A stretch of DNA of 64,000 bases from Thereva unica (lineage: Eukaryota > Arthropoda > Insecta > Diptera > Therevidae): the NCBI GenBank assembly GCA_949987705.1, contig OX465283.1:161835850-161899849 (forward strand). The letters are read 5' to 3'. The notes beneath the pieces were generated by a model that did not search any database, was not told the DNA's origin, and saw nothing but the letters and a program-made list of their open reading frames with translations. Positions 55,390 to 64,000 of this stretch are shown in pieces (the first letter of the stretch is position 1; every line of letters starts with the position of its first letter). A program made the translations under genes and the position numbers.

Positions 55390-56800
55390 AAGCGAGATTG
55401 TGTGGTGGAACAATGATCTCTGTAGGCAAAGAAGAGAAACCAGAAAATTATTTAATAGGGCAAAGGTCTTGGGCAACTGGGCCCTCACCAATTATTACAA
55501 AGATTTGAGAAGATCCAAACGAAGGTCATCGAAGGCTTTCTGCGAAGAAATAGACAAACTTCCAGCCTCCACGAGGTAACACAAAGTTCTGTCTAAGTAA
55601 CACTCCAATGGCATTATCTCTTTCGAGGGATACCATGGAGCTATTAATGAGAACTCATTTCCCGGGTTCTCAGGTAACTGACTCTGGATTGGCCTTGGAA
55701 CCTAACATTGAATTGGAGGTAGTACTTGTTAACCAGTCCTACAATAGAGACAAAGGCCTGGCAAACATGATTTTCACTCCGGGTAAGATTGAGTTGGCTA
55801 TTGGCGCCTTCAATCCTTTCAAGGCTGCTGGAAATACCACATCTTCAGAGAGGCTTAGAAGAGATCTTACCAATCCTGCTTTGCGCTGGCCCATATTCCG
55901 AGGTGTTGGAGAGAGGCTAGGGTAGTCTTTATCCTTAAATCAGGGAGAAGATCATATAGCGAAGTGAAGTCCTATCGACCTATCAGCCTCTCCTCCTTTC
56001 TCCTGAAAATGATGGAGAAAGTTATAGCCAGTGGCAGCACGTAAGTTGTTTCAATCGACCTCTACATACAAAACTTCAAGTGTTACAAAAATTTTTGTAT
56101 GAAGAGGTCGATTGAAACAACTTATGTGCTACCACTCCAGTCATACTAGAGAGGGTCTTACAGCGAACCTATTTCACCGCCTGCTATTTGCCTACCGGCC
56201 GGGCAGATCTGCAGAGACTGCCATTCATGTGATAGTGGGAGAGTGAGCTAGGGAGTGAGTGAGCCTGCAGGCCAAAGAAATCTTTGCAGACATTCACGGT
56301 GCGTTTGAAAACGTTTCCTTCGATGGGATCAATGAAGCCACAGTAAAAAAGGCACTGCGAGATGAATCGCATTGCTTCTCAGCAGCAGATTAATATAAGT
56401 TGAGATGAATGGCGAATCGATTACGGTAATGGCTGCTAAAGGCGGTCCTCAAGGGGCGTCCTATCACCCCTCTTATGGTCCATCGTGGACGACGAACTTC
56501 TTACCGACCTGAGTAGCCGGGGTTTGAAGCACAGGCCTATGCAGACTGGTTTTCTCAAAAGAGGCTAAATATCTAGGCATAATTCTGGATCAAAAGCTCT
56601 CCTGGAAACCCCAACTTGAGAGAGTAATTGTCAAGCAATTACATCTCTCCATTTTTTTCGCCAATTTGTAGGAAGAACCTGGGACCTCAAACCAAGGTTA
56701 ATATTTCGGCTATATACGAAGGTCGTCGCCAGGTCGGCAGCCTGGCTAGAGATGGGGCTACTCATCACCTATTGGTCTAGAACCTTTCTGTAGCTTAGCA
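55390..56800 (+). pseudogene. R1/LOA-like LINE ORF2 (linker and RT), relic
   Basis: Plus strand, several frames. VWWNNDLCRQRRETRKLFNR near 55410 and RSKRRSSKAFCEEI near 55520 lie in the linker between endonuclease and RT. VVFILKSGRRSY then YRPISLSSFLLKMMEK near 55925-56020 are RT motif 0/1. AYRPGRSAETAIH near 56195 and a broken DIHGAFENVSFDGI near 56290 carry the first catalytic-Asp region (Asp and Ala-Phe retained, surrounded by stops). YLGIILDQKLSWKPQLERV near 56575 is past the palm. It is interrupted by a 105-bp inverted repeat at 56031-56135. Confidence 0.7.
56031..56135. mobile_element. 105-bp hairpin MITE inside the LINE RT
   Basis: Arms GTGGCAGCACGTAAGTTG... and ...CAACTTATGTGCTACCAC pair over about 45 bp with about four mismatches, including TTTCAATCGACCTC / GAGGTCGATTGAAA. 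The loop is about 15 bp. It breaks the RT reading after LLKMMEK. No target duplication was confirmed. Confidence 0.8.
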
Positions 56801-59140
56801 AGCTGCCGTAAGAACGGCCATCGGCTGAGAAATGTTAACTAGTTGGGACAACGGAAAATGTAGGACCATACGGTGCAATGGAGTCGAACCCTATTGGTCT
56901 ATTGATCAAACCTAATGTTTCCATGCTAGACCAGAAATGCTTTTGCAATGCCTACCTTTAACGGGGCCTTCAACGACGTTTCTTTTCTTTTTCTTCTTCG
57001 ATCCGTTAGATGGCGGTCCGAGCGGGATGTCCCTGCAACGGATACGCTGCTGTCGGTTGACATCAATGAACATGTCATCTTGTCTGCAAATCTAGCTTGC
57101 CGTTTAGCCGTCAGATCGTGGCTGGCCTTGAAATCGATTTTCCTATTATTTCTCTCTCACTTTGCTCAAATAGCTGACGATGCTGACTTCCTAGGGTTCT
57201 GGGGGGCTAAAGAAGGCGCAATTGTATCTCCCTTGAATATGGACATCTGTGGCCTTTTCCTCATGCTGCGACTGTTTTCGACTATTGGATCCTTTCACGT
57301 CTGTTGGGGTCGTTTTATCTGAGTTTGGAGTGTTGTGGTTAGTACTTGTAAAGCTGAATCTGGTGATTAACCTAATTGTCGCACTCGAGTTCGACAGGTT
57401 TTTACTCTTTTTTGGTATGCTCTACCTCTATAGTTCGGTAAGATAGTCCTCGCAGTAGATTTGAGCGTGTCACCACCGACATAGCCTAGCGTTTCAGCAG
57501 ACACCCAACTCTCTCCACTATGTGAAGGTATAGGTACGATGGTAAGCTGCACTCAACAACTTCATTAACAATTAATTATTGAAATTTCTACTACATATTT
57601 CATTAACTGCCTCTTAAAGCATAACTATTCAACAATCGTATTCCTTAAAAACGCGCACAAAAAAACTCCAGTCATTAAAGCCTTTCACCTTCTTTAAAAT
57701 CTGCCATTTCATCCTTACATTATCATTCAAGCTAGAACAAAAATTACATGAAAAAATACACAAAAGGATTAAAAAGACTACAAATTCCCTTTCAGGATGA
57801 ATTGTTTCCATCACAACGTAATTTTCCTTTCAAAATATTCATCTTAGTCATTTCGTCCTTTGTCTGGCATTCCTCTGGATCTGGGCTATGCCAGGATCAG
57901 TTTACTTTCTGGCAAATCCTGCAGGACTATAAATGAAGGAAATCATCCTTCTGCAGAGAACAAGAACGACCGAAGGACGAACGAACGAACGAAAAAAAAA
58001 ATGACGACCAGTTGAGTCCTAGCTGAATGAGAGATGCGCGCTAAAAAGCTCGTGGATTGTAAATGCTGGTCGAGAGATGGCCCGATCCTGGCTCCTTTCA
58101 AGCTACTCGAGCGTCATATGAAAATGTGTACACTTCGTCTAATGGATTTAATTAAACATTCTGTCCAGGACTAGGGGAGAGAGCTACTGTGTGCTATGAG
58201 GGATGAATTATTAATGCCTGGAACTAGGAGCTGCCACGCCACTATACTCTGGCTGGGAGGAGAGCGAGTTGGCTGGTAATTTGCCAACGATGCTGCGGTG
58301 ATAAGGTACTACATGGAGGCCAGAGGCACTCATCTTGTAACAACTATTGGTCACAGCCAGCTGGTAGTCAACTTAATTTCTCTGCGGGCGTGCTATATTC
58401 GTTGAGGCAGCGGGGGCCACCACCACCACCGTCGACGTCGTCATAGTCCTCTTCGTCGTCGTCGTGACTGCGCCCGGGAGGGAGCTCCAGTAGCTTTCAA
58501 CTATGAACTGGATATTAGCGAGTGTTCCCGTAATAAATCATCCAGCCTCAAAATGGCCCTCTATGAAGAAGGGACGGGCAGCTCCTGTGAAAAGTCTCAG
58601 GTTACATGATTTCATTTAACGTCCATTACTGATGTTGATTTTAAGTGTGAATTTGAAAATTCTCATCAAGTATCTGAAAATGTGTTGGAAGTGATTTTTT
58701 CGTTTTGGAACCAAGGGAACTGCGGAAACTGTTAATTAAATTTAAATATTATTCTTTTATTGGCAGTTAAAAAGGGTGAAATTTGGTTTTTAGAATAGTT
58801 TTGTAAATGATTTTAAAAAGTAAACTTCTGGAACTATTTTTTGTGTGCAGGAGGGTGCTTTTATGGAGCAGGGTATTTGCTGAGTAGTAGGTGAAATAAT
58901 TTGATGCAGCAAAGCATTATAAAGCAAACGTCCTAACAACTAATTTTAGGTAATAGCCCATTTTCACAATATTAATTTTTTTGCATTCACCTCCTATAAA
59001 TTACTAACACATAAATTCCATCCTTTCTAGTATGCTTATCCCAAACTGCACCCCTTAAAAATTTGCAGTAATAAATCTTCGCTTGTTATCTCCACAATAA
59101 TCTTATCGTAAACACGCACCTTTTCAAAATTAAGCTTATC
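56801..59140. other. No gene recognised; GC-richer patch at 57900-58600
   Basis: The frame at 56948-57322 (plus) has no domain. 57985-58000 has an ACGA tetranucleotide run. The patch 58000-58600, which includes a GTC/GAC-rich simple stretch near 58430-58470, lacks transposon signatures and may be unique host DNA. Confidence 0.4.
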
Positions 59141-59144
59141 TTAG

Positions 59145-59235
59145 GACACATAGCTTTTAAAAACTAAGCTTTTTTGAAACAAAAGCTTTTTTGAAACAAA
59201 AGCTCCCAATAAAAGAGCTTTTATGACGTAACACA
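59145..59235. repeat. AGCTTTT-type repeat cluster 4
   Basis: Tandem TTTTTTGAAACAAAAGCT units followed by an exact AGCTTTTATGACGT at 59216-59229. Confidence 0.7.
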
Positions 59236-60035
59236 TCAGATCATAATATTGAATGGTTGTAGCTTTTTTTTTTGATAAGTAATGATTTTTAGTAAATATC
59301 AATTAAAAATTTGGTGTAAAATACAAAAGTTGAATTTTTTTTATATCTTTAACATTTTTAATTTTATTTTCCATGTACATAACTTCCCTTGCATAAAATT
59401 TGACTTCGTTCAGCCTGAACAAAATCTACCCGTACCCCAAAATGTCATAGGTGCACATTAGTTTACTAAAGGGTTTAGAAAAATAAAATCAAATCTATAA
59501 ATGCCTTCTTTGATCTTAGTATCACAACACCCTCGTACACTATTCTTACAAATACGAAACCATTGTGAAATTTTTAGTTGAGCAAAAACAGATAAGAGTT
59601 TTATTTTCAAGGGTACCGGAAAAGAAATGATAACGACGCTGTTATCAAAAAAATGTCAATATGGGGTCGATACAAGGCACATAAAATCTGAATTGGGAAA
59701 ATTAATTTGTTTCCTGATAACATGGAGAATCGCAGCACTGTTTTAGATATGGCAAAGAAGAACGATGGATGTAGTGAGGCGAAAGCAAACTTGTTTCAAG
59801 AATGTACTTAATTTTTTACTATGTTTATTGTTAAAATCGGTAATTCTGCAATACAGTAAAGCTCTTAACCCCGTATTCTAAAAGCAATCAAAGGCAGTGC
59901 TTACTAAGACTCACGATGCGATTCCACAATCTGTCAATAATCAACATACACACCCCAACAGAAGAAAACCAAGACGAAGAACAATGTGGGTTCTACGACA
60001 CCCTGCTAAGAGCCTTTGAGAGAATTTCGTAAAAC
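59236..60035. other. AT-rich DNA, no gene recognised
   Basis: No coding or repeat structure beyond A/T tracts. Confidence 0.5.
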
Positions 60036-60039
60036 AACA

Positions 60040-60495
60040 TTTAGAGCCTGAGCCACCGTAGGAATGTAGCAGTCTTGACAAAATTTTATTGCTACTATCT
60101 TAGGGACTGTTCCTCCGAGTTAAACGCTCTTCTGCCTCCACGGCAATTTTATACCCGCAGCAAGCGCGTCTCATTACCTCCACCTGCAACTCCCCCTTTC
60201 ACGCACTCAACAAGATATGAATTCGTTTGTAAATAGAATAACTCGACTCTGGAATAATCTCTCGCAGTCAGTATTTCCGAGCTCATACAACATCCAAGAG
60301 TTCAAACGCAAGGTTCATCACCACCTTCTTCAATACCCCCAGTACCTTCATAATCCTAAACCTATTCCCCCGGCCTTCCCCCCGTACTAACCTTACTGCC
60401 AGACATTGCACCATGACGTGACAAATGACATGACGGACTAGTAGTACAAAGGGTGACTCCTGAGCTTAGCATTACAACATAAAAAAAAGATGTTC
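60040..60495 (+). pseudogene. Jockey/CR1-like LINE C-terminus and 3' UTR
   Basis: The plus strand gives RNVAVLTKFYCYYLRDCSSE near 60060, then NNSTLWNNLSQSVFPSSYNI and EFKRKVHHHLLQ near 60240-60330, then a stop and a 3' UTR with CATTGCACCATGACG and GGTGACTCCTGAGC ending in an A-run at 60480-60488. This is the best-preserved 3' end of the family and lies in the opposite orientation to the 16-32 kb copies. Confidence 0.75.
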
Positions 60496-60530
60496 GTGAG
60501 AGACGCTAATGCGAAGATGGGAAAGGAAGA

Positions 60531-61003
60531 TTTTTTTTTTTTTAGTGACACACTAGAGACTTAGGGAAGGCCCCTTTGTACTGTCGACCATGTATTTATT
60601 TTTTTTTTTTTTAATGTCGAACAGCAGCTCTAGTCGGAAGATAGAGAGAGAAGTGAAGGAAAGAACTGTCACAACCTAGCTGCGGTATTTTTTTATTTCA
60701 CCTACTCCCAACCATTTCGCGACTCTGACATCGGGGCATCGAGAACAACTCGCTGGAGTGTTATGCCTCCTGAAACGAGTTGAATCTCATCAACCAACCG
60801 ATGACATGCGCTTGGTGGAGCGGGGAAGAGAACTAGTGAAGGCTATGACAGGAGGAATCAGGAATGCAAAGAGGGAAGAAGAAAGAAGGAAAGTTATGTA
60901 GGCGGGAAATTGGGAAAGGCTAGGACCGTGGCACCGCCGGGAATCGAACCCGGGACCTCTGGGGATAGTAGTCAGGCGCCTTACCCCTAGATTACCGAGG
61001 CCC
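60531..61003 (-). mobile_element. tRNA-derived SINE, copy 2
   Basis: Colinear with copy 1 from the T-run (60531-60543) through ACTGTCGACCATGTATT, CGAACAGCAGCTCTAGTCGG and GGTAGGACCGTGGC-like sequence to the tRNA-like head. An extra internal T-run (60599-60612) replaces part of the body. No clear target duplication. Confidence 0.9.
60929..61001 (-). other. tRNA-like head of SINE copy 2
   Basis: Same A box and B box as in copy 1; the B box is changed to GGTTCGATTCCC. Not considered a tRNA gene because the anticodon arm does not fold canonically and it is joined to the SINE body. Confidence 0.8.
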
Positions 61004-61345
61004 ACAAATTAATTCGCTGGTACCATAGCCAAAAAGGGCTGTGTTGTCTACGTCGACCAGCTGCAAATGCGTGAAGGGGAACTCTTGTTCAGTCCATCTG
61101 GTTTTCCTTGTTAATTATTGTGGTTGCGATCTTCCCTAGCGCTTTGGATACAGCAAACGACCTAGTTTTACGTTGGTCCAGTCCAGACGATATTGAACTG
61201 GCTACCGATATTGAGGAGGTCGTCCCCCAGTGCCGGCGATTTGGCCTTTTTAGTGCCAGAAAATTACAGACTTACTTGTTTCTGTGAATCGAAACAAAAA
61301 ATACACGCTACAATCTATTGCAATGCATCGTCATTCTTCGGACGC
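61004..61345. other. No gene recognised
   Basis: Short flank with no motif seen. Confidence 0.4.
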
Positions 61346-61348
61346 TTG

Positions 61349-61500
61349 AGTAAAAATCAAACTCGCCCGCTCCTAGCCTGCAACAGGCACGTACGGTGTC
61401 AAAACGCTTGAAAGGCATCTGAATCAAGCAGGGCATGTCTGAGTAAAAATAAGACTCGCCTGCACTTAGCCTGAAATAGGAACGGTACACCGAAGTAAAA
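61349..61500 (+). repeat. GAGTAAAAAT dispersed repeat, tandem units
   Basis: Two units start GAGTAAAAATCAAACTCGCC (61349) and GAGTAAAAATAAGACTCGCC (61440), with period about 91 bp. They are related to 2791-2905. Confidence 0.7.
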
Positions 61501-61631
61501 ATTCTAATTTTCCAAATGCAGCCCGTTTCAGACACTTAACAATAAAAGAAGCATGGAATAGTCGAAACGAAACAAGCCACTCTTGCACTTTCACAAGACT
61601 GAAGGGAGCAAAATTTGAGCTTTAAGAAACT

Positions 61632-61750
61632 GTCATTAGTATACTCAGAAGACCGGTCCTCGTTCAATTGCGTAAGTCAAGCAGCATTGGATGGGGTTAC
61701 TACTTAGTTGGGGGACCATTTGGAAAATAGTCACTCGCGTTGGGAATGCT
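61632..61750 (+). ncRNA. 5S rRNA-derived repeat, copy 3
   Basis: GCGTAAGTCAAGCAGCATTG and CTACTTAGTTGGGGGACCAT match the 5S internal promoter. The end resembles the 5S 3' stem (GCGTTGGGA). It lies 130 bp downstream of the GAGTAAAAAT units, as copy 1 does. Confidence 0.65.
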
Positions 61751-63245
61751 CGATGACGATGCGGGTGCATTTATAATGTACATGCCTGTGAAGGGAGCGT
61801 GCATATCAGTGTAATGTTGGTAAGTATTTTCGACCATACATCACAATCAGAACTCAGTAATGTCCTACCACCGATGCCAGTACAAGAATGAATAAATTAA
61901 TGCCACAACACTTTATTTATTTCAATACATTAAGAGTCTCCCCCACATTCCCGTTCATGCATTTAACATGCATTCCTTTATAGCATTCCCATTCAGTTAA
62001 CAACTACACAACACAAAAAAAACGACGTGCTTACAGTGAAAACTTGCCCGATAGTTTTTAAATTATTCGACATGTTTGCAGCCTTGCTTTTCTCCCCAGA
62101 TTTTTCCTGCCCTTTAGTTGTATGGCAACGCAAAAAAAAAAATTGCAAATCTCTGTAAAACAAGAAATTCGAAAATGGGAAAAACATTTTAAATGGCTCG
62201 GAAATGAAGGAAGGGTGTTCTACAGTCGGAAGGGATGCTCCCCGATACTCTCTGGATGCTACGCTACAGCACAGCATCTCCTCCTGCAATATATAGATCG
62301 ACCCTCTCCGGTTCCTGTTCAACGCCATTGAGCCCGTTGCTTTGAACGGGGCACTATTCCGGAACACTGATTACAATTTATTTTTCCAGGCAATATTGCA
62401 CCCGCTATGCTCCATGATGAGCTATTTACGCGGATGTGACTCTTTTTCTGGCTACACCCTCTCGGTCTGTATGTGTGTGTACACTGGGCCTCGTCGTCGA
62501 TTGCCGGCTAGTAGGAGTAGTCCCGTGAACCATTTGGGATTCGCCCCTTTAATGTTTTGGCCGGAGCCTACTAGAGTTCGCTTGTGTCATTCAACATTGG
62601 ACCATATGTAATGGATTGTTAACCATACGAGAGTCCGTGCCATTTTTTTTTGTTGTTGTTGCGATATTAAAAAAGGAGAACGAGACAACCTGCGGGACTC
62701 GGTACGCAATTTGCTGGCAGCAAATGAAGAGCCATGGTTGCGGGTTATAGTCAACACTCACAATGGATACTTCAGTGGATCTGCAGTCGGGAAAGTCAAT
62801 AACTCTGAATGCTGCTCGTTATGAGTTGCAGTTTTGATTGAATGCTGCTGTGGGAATACAATGACGTTTATTGGTTTTTAATGTAGTGTGGCTTTGGTCT
62901 TTCGATTATTTATATTGTGTAGTGTGCGGGTTCCGGTGGGATTGTGAGAGGAAGTGACTTGTTTCCCGTAAAGAGGTGGTAAGTGTTGCATAATTGCTTC
63001 TACTCATCAAGCACAACTCATCCAATGATTTACCAAAGCCAAAAGATGAACACCCCATCCCATCGATTAGTAACTTTAAGCGAGGGTCAAGAATTACATG
63101 CTGGGATTTGGTATCGCGGCTTTTGCCCACGTTTTCGCATAGGAATCGCTCGCTCCTACTCCTATTTCAATGATAAGCTCGATCTCGTGTAAAGCACACT
63201 TCAGTGTCTCGGAGCTCAGGGTCTCGGAGCGTTGTCCTAACAATT
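61751..63245. other. No gene recognised
   Basis: Short overlapping frames only. 62100-62400 is a candidate for old coding but no motif was found. Confidence 0.4.
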
Positions 63246-63249
63246 GTGC

Positions 63250-63960
63250 CGGGGGTCATGTTTCCGTGCTCCTCCTCCAGGGCGCATCGCTCGACTTCGC
63301 ACCTAATTCATTCCAAGATTGTATTGTAGGCGTCGTTACCCTCCCAACGCGTTTGCCAGAGCTCCATGGCTGTCTCTCCTGGGCCAACAGGTCGATCGGA
63401 ATGACTTCGGCGTCTACCAGGCTCGGAAACCGTGCGGTAGAAATACGCGACACGGACACGGAGAGCTTCCCGTCTTTGTACTGCGGCCATGCCCTTGCGG
63501 CATTTTTCATACCACAGAGCGTCAGCCCACACCTCCGTAGAGCAAGATCGACTCGGCCGTAGGCATGAGCAGACGTCGCATGCAGGGTCTGGCACCCACC
63601 GCCGCTCGCAATACATGCACCCGAAGAAGGCAGTGCATCGCCTGGTTGAGGCGCATCTGCGCGGCTTCGACATCTCCTTCGGTGATGATCACCGCGACGT
63701 CATCTGCGTACCCAACCAAGAAAATCCCCTTGGCATACCCCGATGCAGGAGCCCGTTGCAGGAAATGTTCCAAACGTCGGGTCGCAGAATGTAGCCCTGC
63801 GCAGCCCAGATGTTTACTTCCTCCTTCCAAGCCATCGTTCGCCAAGGTGGTTGGCGTTTCCCAAGTTTCCCGCAGAATATGGGAAAGACGAAAGGTCAGC
63901 TGTGCACAACGCCCTTGTGGCACAACCTGCTCCTCTCTGGCTCCTTGCAGCTTGAGCTAA
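63250..63960 (-). pseudogene. R1-like LINE RT C-terminal half, relic
   Basis: On the minus strand, GYADDVAVIITEGDVEAAQM near 63680-63740 is RT motif C (YADD, both catalytic Asp present) with the flanking R1-type sequence. It continues in shifted frames with SILLYGG, VWADALWYEKCRKGMAAVQR near 63520-63550, YRTVSEP near 63430 and IPIDLLAQERQPW near 63370-63400. These blocks are ordered as in R1-clade ORF2. The palm upstream of motif C is missing, replaced by a stretch joined directly to a zinc knuckle. Confidence 0.75.
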
Positions 63961-64000
63961 GGTGCCCGTATCCGAGGCAGCGGAAGCTGCGCTTCACATC
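63897..64000 (-). pseudogene. R1-like ORF1 zinc-knuckle fragment, runs off the window
   Basis: At the end of the window the minus strand reads FRCLGYGHLSSSCKEPERS, a CX2CX4HX4C-type knuckle in which the first Cys is Phe. A second knuckle begins (LCHKG) before a stop. It is joined to the RT relic with the endonuclease and half of the RT deleted. Confidence 0.6.

Noticed and set aside
63489..63960. Plus-strand frames over 100 codons at the window end
   Set aside because: Antisense to the R1-like RT, which has recognisable RT motifs on the minus strand.

Overview
This window is eukaryotic, AT-rich, intron-containing DNA, and it fits an insect genome best, probably a fly. The evidence is arthropod-style TATA/initiator promoters, two short (63 and 68 bp) GT-AG introns, and insect-type transposons (BEL/Pao, Ty3, R1/LOA- and jockey/CR1-like LINEs, Tc1/mariner, hAT, PIF/Harbinger, Helitron). 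No bacterial gene organisation is present. The species cannot be named from the sequence alone.

Only two host protein genes are well supported. They are tandem, same-strand paralogues at 39.5-40.7 kb and 48.0-49.1 kb. Each has a TATA box, a tiny first coding exon (4 codons), one short phase-0 intron, and a second exon coding for the rest of a signal peptide, a glycine-rich block and a Pro/Val/Lys/Ile-rich block. They look like secreted structural proteins (cuticle- or eggshell-like). The shared promoter, intron and coding sequence point to a local duplication about 8.5 kb apart, with the space between now filled by transposon debris.

Layout: 0.2-1.3 kb is a large near-perfect palindrome next to a decayed LINE RT/RNase H (1.3-2.2 kb). 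A 5S-rRNA-like repeat lies at 2.9 kb. A Helitron with an internal 118-bp tandem array spans 3.3-4.5 kb. 4.5-11.8 kb is mostly unrecognised, with simple repeats and AGCTTTT-type repeats. A dead Tc1/mariner-like element carrying an LTR-like insert covers 11.8-13.6 kb. From 16.3 to 32.6 kb there are several relics of one jockey/CR1-like LINE, mostly on the minus strand; one is interrupted by a tRNA-derived SINE (21.2-21.7 kb) and another by a PIF/Harbinger element (31.4-32.5 kb). A BEL/Pao integrase relic (19.8-20.8 kb) and an R1/LOA-like ORF1 relic (25.8-26.9 kb) lie among them. A hAT MITE with a perfect 8-bp target duplication is at 35.6-36.1 kb. 38.0-38.6 kb holds seven forkhead-like octamers upstream of the gene pair. 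41-47.3 kb and 49.3-64 kb are MITEs, Ty3 and LINE relics, two further 5S-like copies, a second SINE copy (60.5-61.0 kb) and an R1-like RT relic running off the end.

The most useful results are the paralogous gene pair with its conserved promoter, the 1-kb palindrome, the nested insertions dated by empty-site comparison, several non-autonomous DNA elements with identifiable target duplications, and dispersed families (5S-like, AGCTTTTATGACGT) that standard gene annotation would not name.
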